Positions 23,150 through 34,450 are shown, numbered from the stretch's first letter. The stretch is DNA of 64,000 bases from Rhizophagus irregularis (GCF_026210795.1 NC_089429.1:186001-250000); one strand, 5' to 3'. Notes: generated by a model not told the origin, from the sequence alone. Numbers and translations are program-made.

Positions 23150-24515
23150 TTATCAGTCAGGACCCCTTTTTTTGTAGGGCGTTGGATCCTTTTTCTTTTT
23201 TTGATAGGTCGGTACTTTCTTGCAGGACGACGCTACGGGATTCTTTTTTTTTTGTAGGTCAGTTCGGTATTCTCTTTCTTGTAGGATGATGCCCCGGGAT
23301 TCTCTTCTTCTTTTTCTTTTTTTGTAGATCAGTTCGTAGGTTCAGTTCGGTGCTTTTTTCGCTCTGAGATTCTTTCTTTTTTTTGTAGGTCGTTCATATC
23401 CTTGTTATCATCACCAAGTACTTCAGTTTCGAATAATCAAATGAATTTGGATATTTTGGATGATCAAGGAAATTCTCAACCTCAATCCCAACCATCACAA
23501 GAAACCGAGGTTGAAATAAACGTCAAAGCTTATGGGTCTTCGAGAGTTGCATGTTCGATGTTCATCGTCTATACCTTTCGTTTCGGACTAACGACGATGT
23601 CGTGCAATAACTGGGTCAGTAAAAAATTCATAACCTAAAATTTCGCTGATCTTGGGTCAGGAAAAAAATACGTACCATAGCTATAGAGTTCTTTTCTTTT
23701 TTGTAGGTCAGTTCGGTATTCTCTTTCTTGTAGGACGACGCTTCGGGATTCTTCTTGTAGGACGACGCTTCAGGATTCTCTTTCTTGTAGGACGACGCTT
23801 CGGGATTCTCTTTCTTGTAGGACGACGCTTTCAGGATTCTTTTTCTTTTTTTATAGGTCAGTATTCGGTATTCTTCTATCGGGTTCGTATTTTCTCTTTC
23901 TTTCAATTTCCCTTTCGTTAGAAGTTTCTAACCTCTCTCTTTTTTTTCTTTAGGTCAGTCCTTTTTTCAGCATCGGAATCCGGGTAGGTAGAGCACTTTT
24001 TCTTTCGCTTTCCTTTAGTTAGAGGTTGCTAACTCCTTCGTTTTTTTTTCTTTAGGTCAGTCCTCTTTTCAGCATCGGAATCCGGGTAGGTAGAGCCCTC
24101 TTTCTTTCATTTTCCCTTTAGTTAGAGGTTGCTAACCTTTTCTTTTTTTTTTCTTTAGGTCAGTCCTCTTTTTGGTCAGTCCTCTTTTTAACGCGAGATT
24201 CCAGGTAAGTCTTTCTTTGTTTTCGCTTGTTCCGCTTTATTTTGTTTCATTTCGTTTTTCATTCGTTATAACCTCTACCCTCTCCATTTAGGTCCCGGTT
24301 CTTTCGGCTCTTCGACCCTAAGGCCTAAGGTGCGTTTTTTGTTTCGTTTTGTTTGTGTTGTTTGTTTTGTTTCGCTTTTCGCTCGTTCTTACCTTTACTC
24401 TCTCCATTTTAGGTCTGGCTCTTCGGCTCTAAGGTGTGACTTGTTTTCGTTTTTTGTTTGTTTTGTTTTGTTTTTCGTTCGTTTTAACCTCTACTCTCTT
24501 TCCATTTAGGTATGC
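23150..24515 (+). repeat. Array of micro-exon-like units, plus strand, diverging from the minus array
   Basis: 23150-23400 and 23690-23850 hold repeated gtaggacgacgcttcgggat units after T/C-rich tracts (3' splice-site-like). At 23.93-24.2 kb units run ctttag, GTCAGTCCTCTTTTCAGC, ATCGGAATCCGG, then gtaggtagag. Further units follow at 24.29, 24.41 and 24.51 kb, each after ccatttag. Spacers carry gttagaggttgctaac, again a stem enclosing a CTAAC branch-like core. The block at 23405-23620 has an open frame with NNQMNLDILDDQGNSQPQSQ and could be a real larger exon (ending before gtcagtaaaa); I do not recognise the peptide. Confidence 0.6.
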
Positions 24516-25074
24516 GCGGTGGGTTCTTTTTTTTTTGCTTCTTTTTTTTTGTTGTTGAAGAAAGGGAAAGGAAATAAAAAGTAAAAGTTACGCGTAGCTG
24601 CCCGTAACATATTTTTATTGTTATTGCATCATGTGGTCATGCACTGCGGTTACATAATTTGTAAATAGTTATTTATGTGGATAGTCTAAACATAACGCCC
24701 ACGTGATTGCAGTGTTTTTTAAATATTAGATTTTTTTTATTTTGAGAGTCTTCAATAATATATACAGTTGATGACCTGTTTGAACCTTAATTTATTTAGA
24801 TCCAACACCTACATGTACTTTGCACACACAAAAATTTGCATATCTAATACATTCTTGTATATTTTACACATTTCTGCACATTATATATGAATTTGCACAT
24901 ATAAAAATTTTAAATAACATTAGTAAATTTTTTAAAGTACAGATCTTCAGAAATTCCAAAAATCTTGTAATTAGTGAAGATCCTTCACCATCAGTGAGGA
25001 TTTCTTATTAAAAGAATTCTATAGAATTCTTAAGGATCTTAAGTTTACCATTAAGGTATAGATCAAAAGCTGCC

Positions 25075-25126
25075 AAATTGGGGACCATCTAGGTTATCCT
25101 AAAAGAATTTAGATGGTCCCCAATTT
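25075..25126. repeat. Perfect 17-bp-stem hairpin
   Basis: aaattggggaccatcta (25075-25091) is exactly mirrored by tagatggtccccaattt (25110-25126) across an 18-nt loop. It is followed by a T run, so on the plus strand it resembles a transcript-ending or processing hairpin, but it may equally be a tiny fold-back repeat. Confidence 0.8.
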
Positions 25127-25639
25127 TTTTTATTTATTTTTGCAGGGTGCCTGATTGGTAATTATAAAATGGCCTCAATTATGCAGGGTAAGGTTATCAA
25201 TAGGGTACCTATTTGTTTGTAACTGAATATTAATAGGATTAACCTTATTGTTATCCAGCTTTTTTTTATTTACTTGTTAGATTAACCTATTGTTATCCAT
25301 TTTTCTTATTAGGTAGCTTACCGATTGATGTCATTTTGGTTAATTATATTAATTTATACATATAATTTATTAAAAAGTAATCAATAGGCTATATCTGATT
25401 GTAAAAAAAAATTAAAATATAGAATCAATACATGCTTTCGATTAATTCCAAATTGCTACTTAATTTATCAATTTATTATATTAGATTTATATTACACGCA
25501 ATTAATTAATTACATTAACATCATTTTCTCTACATTTCTGTACTAAAAACTAAAGCTAATTTACTCTTTTCTCTACTATTTGTTGTTAATGGTTTAGACA
25601 TTGTTCCAGTTGGTTTAATTTCAACAAACAACTATTTAA

Positions 25640-26800
25640 ATTCGTGTTTAGGCTCAGGAACTTGTAGTCCTACAAAAAGTAGAAAAGCGAAAACGTTCAG
25701 TTAGTTAGTAATGTTTCGTTAGGAAAAAGAATAAAATTTTAAAGAACTTTGAAGAATACTTTCGAAGTTCCATTCAGGAAACACCCAAGAAACCATAGAC
25801 TATAAAAAGAAAATACGTTAGTAAAGTTCTATTAAAAAACAAAAAAATAATTGAAGTTTCAAAAAGAAAATATTTCTTTTTGAAATTTACCATTCTGCCC
25901 AAAGGTCCCAACTGATACCTACAAAATAGAAAAAAAAAATTAAAAAAAAATAATTGAAGTTTTGAAAGTAAATAATACTTTCACACGTCTTGGTAGAATA
26001 TTTGAAGGAAATGATGAAAATAATCGATTATTTGTAAAAGTTAAAGAAAACAAAATTTACTATTCTGCTCAAAAAGATCCTAACTGATACCTACAAAATA
26101 GAAAAAAAAAAATTTTAAAATTAATTGAAGTTTTGAAAGTAAACATTTGAAATTTACTATTCTGCTTAAAGGTTTCAACCGATACCTATAAAATAAAGAA
26201 AAAAATTAAAAAAATAATTAGTTTTGAAAGTAAATAAAACTTTTAAAACTTACTATTTCGCCCAAAGGTCCCAACCGATACTTACAAAATAAAGAAAAAA
26301 AATTAAAATTAAAAAAAAATTAAAGTTTTGAATAAACTTTTCGAAACTTACTATTTCAAAAATCCTAACTGATAACTACAAAATAGAAAATAAAGTTAAA
26401 AAAAAAAATTATTTTTTAAGTTTTGAAAAGAATAAACAAAACTTTTCAAAACTTACCGTTCCAAAGGCTCCAATTGATACCTACAAAATAGAAAAATAAA
26501 GTTAAAATTCTTAATACTACTTAATTTAAATTAGTATTAATAAGGCTTGATTTTTAAATTAAACCTTACTTATTATCTAAAAAAAATATGAACATTAGTT
26601 AACGTTTATTAATTAGTCAAAAAAAAATTAATTTTTTTCGAAGATAAAAAATAGGAGTCCAGAAGGCTTTCTTTATCTAAAAAAAAAATACAAACATTAG
26701 TTAATATTCATCAATAATTAATTAAAAAAAATAATTTAATTTTTTTCAAAAGGGTTTATTTTTGAAATGGGAGTCCAAAAAGCTTCTTTTATTTAAAAAA
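25640..26800 (-). repeat. Micro-exon-like unit array, minus strand, block 1
   Basis: Examples of exon-like blocks: 25891-25918, 26061-26090, 26158-26185 and 26254-26280, with others near 26352 and 26460. Read on the minus strand they share GTATCAGTTGGGACCTTT or close variants. Acceptors are ctattttgtag and donors gtaaatttc/gtaagttt. Spacing is about 85-140 nt. The blocks are more alike than the spacers around them. Block lengths (27-30 nt) do not keep one reading frame. Confidence 0.65.
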
Positions 26801-27359
26801 AAAAGAAATACAGTCAACTCTCTTTATAGTCACACATTTGGGACAGTCCATATTTGGTGATTATAAAGAGATGTGACTATATAAAAAATTTCTTATATTT
26901 GTATATCATAATTCCTGCCAAAAATTAACATAATTTTAGCCAGAATTATACTTAAAACTTTATTGTATCATAACTTCGCCAATATTAATCGTAGAGTGAT
27001 GATCTTACCGCCATTCGATTCGTCTTGATGAGACGGTTCTAATGGTATAAAATACGTCGAAATCCAATCACTAGATTAATTTCCGAAATTAAAAAAATAT
27101 TAATGGTTTTTGTGTAATAACTCTGCCAATATTAATTGTAGAGAGATGATCTTACCGCCATTCGATTCGTCTTGATGAGACGGTTCTAATGGTATAAGAT
27201 ACATCGAAATCCAATCACTAGATCAATTTCCGAAATTAAAAAATATTAAATGGGTTTTAAGTAATAACTCCGTCAATATTGATCACAGAGAGATGAGCTT
27301 ACCACCATTCGATTCGTCTCGATGAGGCGATTCCAACGAGCTATAAATCGTCTTTTTAC

Positions 27360-28326
27360 TTTGCTATGTTTACGGCCAGACCACCCATTGCCTCTTTTTG
27401 AGACTAATCTCGGGTCTGTGTCCTATCATCTTCAATGGGCAACCATTATACCGAGTACTTAATTCCTCAGGTAACAGCACCACTATAGAAGACATCCCCC
27501 ATCGGGCCATTTAAGGCTGATCTGAAGCTAGGTACACGCCGCCTACTCATCCTATACCCATTGCATGATACTGATACTCAATTTATTTTACGACCTTTAG
27601 AGAGCATCTACTTTCATGGAGGACTTTCGACAGGTAACATCAACCATCTAGTACCCTTCCATACCACCATTTTAGGTACTAAGTCTCACTCAGCCACTAC
27701 AGCCCGCGATTACCTAGCACCGATAGTACAGTTGTTTACCCCAAGTGGTATACTTTGTAGTGACCACTCGGACAGGAAGTAGCAGGCATCTGTCCAGGAT
27801 CACCCCTTATGGTGGGTATCAACCACCTAGAGATCTAAGCCTAGGGCCAAAGAGTAGGGAATCAAGCCGCAAAATAGCTACCTGTTACGTGCACGAACAC
27901 CTTGGTTGGTCTAAGACCTAACAGAAGGTCTAACTACCACTAAGACATTGCACCCTCAGCTTTACCATCTAGGACGACCATCTAGCCATTACTGACCCCA
28001 AGTGGTATCGTGGAGTGACCACCCGGACAGGAAGTCCAGGTATAGTAGTGACGCAGGGACAGGGACTGCGCACGTGCCAATGGCCTCATAGGGAACGTTA
28101 GAAGGACACCATGACCCTTAGTTGAAATGTGCAGCCTAACTGTACACACTAATTCACCATGATGCAGTCCAACTACACTAATCCCTGTACCTTCACGCTA
28201 TTGGTTGTAGCGTCGCAGTAAAATTCTTTTTATTTCCGTGGTCATGGGAATTGAACCTGCGACCTCACCATACTCAGGCTTAATGAGGGTCTCAGTGACT
28301 AACCACTGAGATAGGGTGACCAACCC
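27360..28326 (-). mobile_element. SINE-like retroposon, 967 bp, tRNA-related head
   Basis: Flanked by a perfect 19-bp direct repeat, ctataaatcgtctttttac (27341-27359 and 28327-28345), as left by target-primed reverse transcription. On the minus strand it begins with a tRNA-like head (28326-28236) and continues for about 875 nt of non-coding body. The body is far richer in G+C than its surroundings and contains an imperfect internal duplication (ccccaagtggtat ... gtgaccac-cggacaggaagt at about 27736 and 27998). No long A-tail is seen. It is very long for a SINE. Confidence 0.82.
28236..28326 (-). ncRNA. tRNA-like Pol III promoter head of the SINE
   Basis: On the minus strand: ggttggtcaccctatctcag, then tggttagtcactgagacc, ending ggttcaattcccatgaccac. 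The B box GGTTCAATTCC is a perfect consensus and tatctcagtgg resembles an A box. Ends ttggtca and tgaccac can pair as an acceptor stem. The middle is too long and irregular for a functional tRNA, so it is scored as a tRNA-derived promoter. Confidence 0.75.
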
Positions 28327-28759
28327 CTATAAATCGTCTTTTTACAATCACTAGGTACTGAGAAATCTAGCAAAATGTTAAATGGCGCAGTAAACGTAAA
28401 TCAAGAAATATTATAATGCCGATGTTCAACATTTTGTTGAATAACTCGTCAGCCAGTGATCGGAAAAGGATAAAACTACCACCATTCGATTCGTCTCAGT
28501 GAGACGATTCTAACAAGCTATGATACATCTTTGTACGATTATTAGATGCCAAGTTATTTAATATATTCTTTATATAACTGCGATTATAAACGGTTCTTTT
28601 TAATATAAGATTTTTGAGGATAGGTGTGATAGTGACTATAGATAGATTGTGACTATATAGGATAAATTTTAATAATAAAGTGTTTTGAACATTCAACTGG
28701 TGTGACTATATAGTAGAATGTGACTATAACGGGAGTGACTATAGAGGGAGTTGACTGTA

Positions 28760-29280
28760 CGAACATTAATTAACATTCGTCAATAAATTAATTAAAAAAA
28801 AATTTTAATTTTTTTTGAAGTAGAAGGCTTCCTTTACCTAAAAAAAAGAGATACGAATGTTAGTGAATGTTTATTTAAATAAAAAAGAAAAAAAAATTAG
28901 AAGGTTAAATTTACCTTCAATATGGAAGTCCGAAACTTGTCTTTCAGCTTCCTTTAAAAAAAATTCAAAGTTTTACTTCAAAATGGAAGACTCAGTCCTT
29001 ACTCCGGTTTTCTGTCCTTAAAAAAAAAGACAAAATGTTAGTTAACATTTCACTAAATAAAAAAAATACAAAAAAAAAACAGAATTTCAAATTTTACCTT
29101 TGAAATTCTGTCCAGAAGGTGCCTGAAAAGCTGTAAGCCTATAAAATAAAATAAAAATCAAAATGTTAGTAACATTTCACTAAAATAAAATAAAAATAAA
29201 ATAAAAAATTTGAAGTTTTACTTTTGAAATTCGTCTAGAAACTGCCAGAACCCTACGATAAAAAAAATCAAAAAAATCGG
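28760..29280 (-). repeat. Micro-exon-like unit array, minus strand, block 2
   Basis: Same organisation as block 1, interrupted from it by the TA element. Units near 28925-28965, 29000, 29100 and 29225 have blocks ending in donor gtaaatttaac, gtaaaacttc or similar on the minus strand. Spacers contain aatgttaactaacattttg-type palindromes. Confidence 0.55.
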
Positions 29281-29284
29281 AATG

Positions 29285-29573
29285 TAATGTTTGGAATCAT
29301 GTAACAGTTATTCGAATAACTTAAGTATATTCGAGTATTCGAATAAGCATAGTGGTTATTCAAGTATTCATTTAGCCAGATATAGTATAGTTAAAATTCT
29401 AATTCAGCATTAAATCCTTAAATTTAACTGAGTTAAAATCATAATTCAGGCTAAAAATTATGTAAATCATTACTATAAAAGGAGATTTAACTTATTCAAA
29501 TATTATTCGAATACACTTTATAAATTTAAATGAATACTCAAGTATATTCGAATATATTCGATTCCAAACACTA
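29285..29573. mobile_element. 289-bp hAT-type MITE
   Basis: The inverted ends taatgtttggaatc and gattccaaacacta are flanked by the 8-bp direct repeat tcggaatg (29277-29284 and 29574-29581). The interior is rich in attcgaata motifs near both ends. No ORF. Confidence 0.85.
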
Positions 29574-29579
29574 TCGGAA

Positions 29580-30270
29580 TGTTAATAAACGTTCTGATAA
29601 GAAGAATTAAAAATAAAATCAAAACGCTAAAAAATGTTTCGATATAAAAAAAATTAAAAATTCAAAACATTAATTAATGTTTTGATATAAAATTCACAAA
29701 AAAAAATGAATCAAAACGTTAAAAATGGTTCGATATGAAAAAAATCAAAAATTTAAAATGTTAAAAATGGTTCGTTTAAACATCAAAAATAAAATTGAAA
29801 CATTAAAAAACATTTTGATATAAAGAAAAATTCAAAATTCAAAATGTTAATTAACGTTTTGATATAAAATTAAAGAAAAAAAATGACTTGAAATATTAAT
29901 TAACGTTTCGATATGAAAAAAAATTAAAAAAAAATTTGAAACGTTAAAAACATTTCATTTAAAAATCAAAAATAAAATCAAAACATTAAAAAACGTTTTG
30001 ATATAAAGAAAAATTAAAATTTGAAACGTTAATTAATGTTTCGATATAAAATTAAAGAAAAAAAATGAATCAAAATGTTAAAAAACATTTCGCTAAAAAA
30101 ATCAAAAGATCTGAACGTTAACAAACGTTTTGATAAATTTTTTTAAAATAAAATTTTGAAATGTTTTTTAATGTTTTGATAAAAAAGTCAAAAAATCAGA
30201 ACGTTAATAAACGTTCTGATTAAAGTAAAATTTTGAAACATTAAAAAACATTTCGATATAAAATTTATTC
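29580..30270. repeat. Array of short palindromes (aaaacgttaattaacgtttt family)
   Basis: Dozens of bases apart, variants of tcaaaacgttaattaacgtt/ttgat recur: aaacattaattaatgttttg, gaaacgttaattaatgtttc, gaacgttaataaacgttc and others. Each is a hairpin of about 20-24 bp joined by A-rich linkers such as gatataaaaaaaattaaaaa. The array is non-coding and appears to be the spacer palindrome of the neighbouring micro-exon units multiplied on its own. Confidence 0.7.
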
Positions 30271-30699
30271 TTTCAATCTGGATAGCCTAAATTTTTACAT
30301 AGTTATCAACTGGGTATATGCCCTATTGATTACTAATTTTTGGCTAACCTATTAGTTTAATAGTTACCAATAGGGTATATGCCTGATTTTTCAGCTTTCG
30401 ACTTGTAAGGAATCCTTAAGGATATTTTTTATATTTATTTATTAATTTTATTTATTTATTTTATTTTTTATTTATTATTTAAAATTATTTTATTTGTATA
30501 TTTATTTGTATATAATTTATAATTAATTATATTATTACATAGTATTCTCTTTAATTAATAATATTTTTACAATTAGCACGAAAAATTATTTCTTTGGCTT
30601 AAAATTTTGATTAAAATAAATATAATTATAAATTCATGTTTTTGTTAATTTATTACTCATTTTTATAAAAATTTAAAAATAACATTCCTTTAAATATGT

Positions 30700-32900
30700 A
30701 CTATTGGTACTAAGTGAATAAATAAGTTTGTTTTGTTTAGTTGTGAGTTTCCTTTAACTTCTAAAAAAAATAATAAGAATAGTTAATAAATTTATAAAAA
30801 AAAAACAAAACAAGAATATTAAAATTTACAAATCTTTTTCCATCTTTGAAAATCCATCTAAAGCCTACAAAATAATAAAAGAACAGTTAGTAAACTGTTT
30901 CTATTAAATGTAAAAAAAATAACAAAAGACTAAGATTCAATCGTGACTCATAGTATTTATGATTCTTAGTTCATTTTCTATTGAAATCCACCAGAAACCT
31001 ATAGAAAAAAAAATAAAATAATATTGAATAATAGTTAGTAAATCACTTTATTAGAAAAAGGCTAAGTTCATAATACTTACAATTTTCAATTGAAATCCAT
31101 CCAAAATCTATAAAAAAAAAATAAAATAAGTGGTAGAGTTATCACTTTATTAAAATAAACAATAAAAAAAACTAAGTTCACAATACCTACGAATCTTATT
31201 TTTTTCTGTCAAAAGTCCATCCAAAACCTATAAAAAAAGAATGATTAGTATTTAGTAAATCGTTCTATTTTATTAAAAAGTAAAAAAAACTAAGTTCGTA
31301 ATACTTACAAATCTTAGTTTTTTTCTGTCAGAAGTCATACAAAATCTATAAAAAAATAATAAATAAAAACGTTACATTTTATTAAAAAAAGCAAAAAAAA
31401 ACTAAAATTTGATTCATACTTACAATTCATGAATCTTTTCTCTTTTCAATCAAAATCCATCTGAAACCTATAAAAAAATAAATAAATAAAAACGGTTAGT
31501 AAAAAAAAATAAAATAAAAAAAAATTAAGTTTGTAATATTAAATTACGAACCTTTAGTTCTTTTCAATTCTCAAAAGACCACCCAAAGCCAGTAAAAAAA
31601 TAAGATTTTTTTAAAAAAAATTGAAAAAAAATTTGCTTTTCAAATTTTTGAAACCTTACCTACTGATGCATAATAAAATATCGAAGCCTAAAGACTCAAA
31701 GTCTAAAAAATTTCGTGTCTAAAGAGCTGAAGTACCATGAATTTTTGAAAGACACAAACCTCATTTTAAATTTACCATTCAAAAATTTAGACCTTTAGAA
31801 GCCTGTCTTTAAGAAAAAAAATAAAAAGAAACATTAGGACGTTTTTATAATATAAAACATGTAACTCTTTAACTTACCATTTCAGAATTCCATGCTAAAA
31901 TCTAAGTACAGGCCGTCTCTAAAGAAAAACAGGTTTAAAGAAAGTTTCTTTTTAAGTAATTCAGAAAATATTTTTTAAAAAAAATCATTTAAAATAAAAA
32001 TAAATGATTTTTTTTTAAAAATTAAACATAAAAAAAGTAATTTTTTTTTAATGATTCAGTTAAAAAAAAAAGCTTTAAAAAAAAGATTATCGATAGATTA
32101 ATAAGTCATATAATCTATGATATTCTGATAATATCATCTTAATAAAAAATGAATAGTTCATTAGTAATATTTGTTAATATAAAAATATATATATATATTT
32201 TTTCTTTTACTTACCAGTATTCCATAATACCACATTTAGAAAACTTAAAAACCATTAAAAAAAAGAAAAAGTTATTAAAATAAAAAAATTAAATATATAT
32301 TTTTTTTTAATTACCAAATTTTCGTATCCAATGTCTTAAAAATACCTAAAATAAGAAAATAATAAACAATTAGAATTCGTTAAAAAAAAAGAAAAAAAAT
32401 TTTTTTTGGTACCTGTCAAATCCTACCAACATCTAGAGAGATTATAAGAAACTACTTAAAAAAAAGAAATAAACGAACATTTAGTAATGTTCATTAAAAT
32501 AAAAAAAAAATAATAAAAATCTTTTTCTTAATGAATATTCATGTTGAAAAAATCTACTAAGAAAATAAAGAAAAATTAAAAAGTTTTTTACTTACTTAAT
32601 TCCGCATTGGAAAACTCAAACAAATACCTAAAAAAAAAGAAGACAAACAATTAGTAATGTTCGCTAAATAGTAATTTTTTTCAACTTTTTACTCACCACG
32701 TTTTCATATCTATAAAATCGAAAATAAATCCTAAAAAAAGAAAAAATAAATTAGTAATGTTCATTAAAGTAAATAATGAAAAAATGAAAAAAATATCTAC
32801 CATAACACTATATTCAAAGAGCTTGAAAGTCACCTAAAAAAGGTAGAAAAAATGTTAAGTTTTTTTAAAAAAGTATGAAAAGAGAAAGAGAAAAGTATAT
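30700..32900 (-). repeat. Micro-exon-like unit array, minus strand, block 3
   Basis: From 30.76 to 31.6 kb the minus strand shows blocks such as GGTTTTGGATGGACTTTTGA after tttttttatag and before gtaagtattg/gtattgtgaa. Further blocks continue to about 32.85 kb (for example near 31.78, 31.90, 32.22, 32.62 and 32.70 kb). Related blocks occur on the plus strand at 51.5-51.85 kb. Spacers are extremely A/T-rich, with cattagtaatg-type palindromes near 32480, 32650 and 32755. Confidence 0.55.
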
Positions 32901-33319
32901 AGGAAAGAATATGTAAAAGAAGAAGAAAAGGAAAATTACGTATGAAGGGTAAAAGAGAAAAAAAAGATCAATTAATTTTTTTTAAAACTTTATTTTTGAA
33001 TCGATAAATCACATGATATCGAAATAGCTTTGTAACACATTTGTAGATCATTTTACGTGAAAATAAAATTGATTTTTAGTATAGAAGAATCCTTAAAGTT
33101 TTTTTATTAGGAATCCTTAAAGATCCTATAAGTTACAGAATCTTTAAAGATCCTTAAGATTTGTTAAGGGATTTTTAAGGAATCTATAAAATACCAGATC
33201 CCTAAGGATTTTATAGCAATTTATAAAATCTTTAAGGATCTGTGTCTTAAAAAATTTACTGATGAATGTGCGCATTCTGCACATAATTTAAAATTTGAAT
33301 TTTCAACACTGACTGTAGA

Positions 33320-33755
33320 TATTAGATATTTAATATGATAATATTTAATGTATAATTTTAATAAAGCAAAAAAATAAAATATAATTAATTTATTATTATT
33401 GCAAAATTAAAATAAGCTAAGGTGTATGATAATCAAAAGATTTCTTATTGTTATAAATTAATTAAAAAGTTATCAATCAGTATACTAATATGTCAAATAG
33501 TAAATATTCTATTGGTAACTATTAATACCTGATTGTACTCTATTGAATATCCCGATTAGTACCTAAATATTCTTCTTTTGCACTATTTTTTGGCAGCAAT
33601 CAGATTTACCGATTGATGATAATTTTAAAAAAATAGTGACCAATCGGGTGGAATTTGATTACCTGATTGGTCCCTGATTTAACATCATTTGACTAGTATA
33701 CTTTTCCAGTAAATTATTATTGAAATTCAAAAAGTTGGATGTAAGTATCGATCTG
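33320..33755. other. AT-rich interval with 'attggta/taccaat' short repeats
   Basis: Contains several copies of gattggt/accaatcgg that also occur near 25150-25330 and 30290-30390. No coding signal before the transposase remnant. Confidence 0.35.
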
Positions 33756-33759
33756 GAAC

Positions 33760-34450
33760 GTATATCTTAAAAGGTTTGATATTCAAATAAGAGTACAGAA
33801 TTGAAATATCATTCTTCTTGTTGATAATGTACTAACTCATTTTCTCAATAAAAATACAAAATTAATTAATATTAAAATTGAATTCCTTCCTCCAAATACC
33901 ACTTCATACCTTCAACTATGTGATCAAGGAATTATTAACATTTTTAAGATAATTGAATTTATACTTTAATTTCAAATCTATATCCTACATTTTAATAATT
34001 TCAAATTCTATAAAAAATTAATTTTATTTCAAGCATAATACCAAAAATTATTATTGCAAAATCATTTTAAATCCTTTGATAATTATAATAAATTTGACAT
34101 TAATCCTATTGAAATTAATATTAAAAAGTGCATTAAATATGTCACTCATACATGGAATAATATTATTCAATTTACTAAAATTGAAAATTGCTGGTTAAAA
34201 GCAGATATTTTACCTAAAGATAATGAAAGTAAAATTGATATAGATTTATGCTAAAATACAAGTTTTCTAATATATACAAACGAAATGTAACAAAGTTAAG
34301 TTCAAAATTTAATTAATAAACTTAATCTTGAAAATCCTTTAATTACTGATGAATTTATTCAATATAATGAATTTGAATTTACAACAGAAATGATATCCAA
34401 TGAAAAAATTTTAAAAGTAGTTTTTCCCAATAATCATAAATAAGCAGAGT
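33760..34450 (+). pseudogene. Remnant of a CENP-B/pogo-type (DDE_1) transposase
   Basis: Fragmented frames read ILLLVDNVLTHFLN, IEFLPPNTTSYLQLCDQGII, then (34054-34254) INIKKCIKYVTHTWNNIIQF and ENCWLKADILPKD, then LENPLITDEFIQYNEFEFTT. The VDN...LPPNTT...DQGII signature is the C-terminal half of the DDE catalytic domain of pogo/jerky transposases. The N-terminal DNA-binding part was not found. A pogo-like end (gttataacgtgagctaactg before TA) lies at about 34890-34911 and may be the right terminus. Decayed and inactive. Confidence 0.8.

Larger units (their letters stand above)
26811..28757. mobile_element. TA-flanked non-autonomous element (mariner/pogo-like), 1947 bp including a nested SINE
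   Basis: The inverted ends are cagtcaactctctttatagt and ctatagagggagttgactg, flanked by TA (26809-26810, 28758-28759). Subterminal tgtgactata motifs recur at both ends. The interior has three tandem ~140-bp units (aactccgtcaatattgat ... cgattcgtctcgatgagacg) at 26.96-27.35 kb and a fourth after 28440. A 967-bp SINE-like insertion lies at 27360-28326. No transposase frame. Confidence 0.85.
24765..33315. mobile_element. Candidate 8.5-kb non-autonomous element containing micro-exon arrays
   Basis: The two sides are inverted relatives. On the left, acattagtaaattttttaaa and gtacagatcttc (about 24915-24955) match the right side read in reverse (catcagtaaattttttaaga, cacagatcctt; about 33230-33265). 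A run of atttttaaat/gcacat also matches. Proposed outer ends are cagttgatga after TA at 24763 and the right cagtcagtgt before TA at 33316; these terminal bases agree only weakly. Both subterminal zones are full of aatccttaaggatc motifs. The interior holds the micro-exon arrays, a palindrome satellite and nested insertions at 26811 and 29285. No transposase was found. Confidence 0.4.

Noticed and set aside
22527-23289. Lys/Asn-rich plus-strand frames of 171 and 113 codons
   Set aside because: Translation of A-rich repeat units; the splice signals are on the other strand here.
27561-27782. 73-codon frame inside the SINE body
   Set aside because: No family resemblance, and it lies in a tRNA-headed non-coding insertion.
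28236-28326. Functional tRNA gene
   Set aside because: B box and acceptor pairing are present, but the middle is too long and lacks a convincing anticodon arm; the 19-bp duplication shows a retroposon.
25640-32900. LTR retrotransposon
   Set aside because: No long direct repeats, primer-binding site, gag or pol frames; the ends, if any, are inverted.
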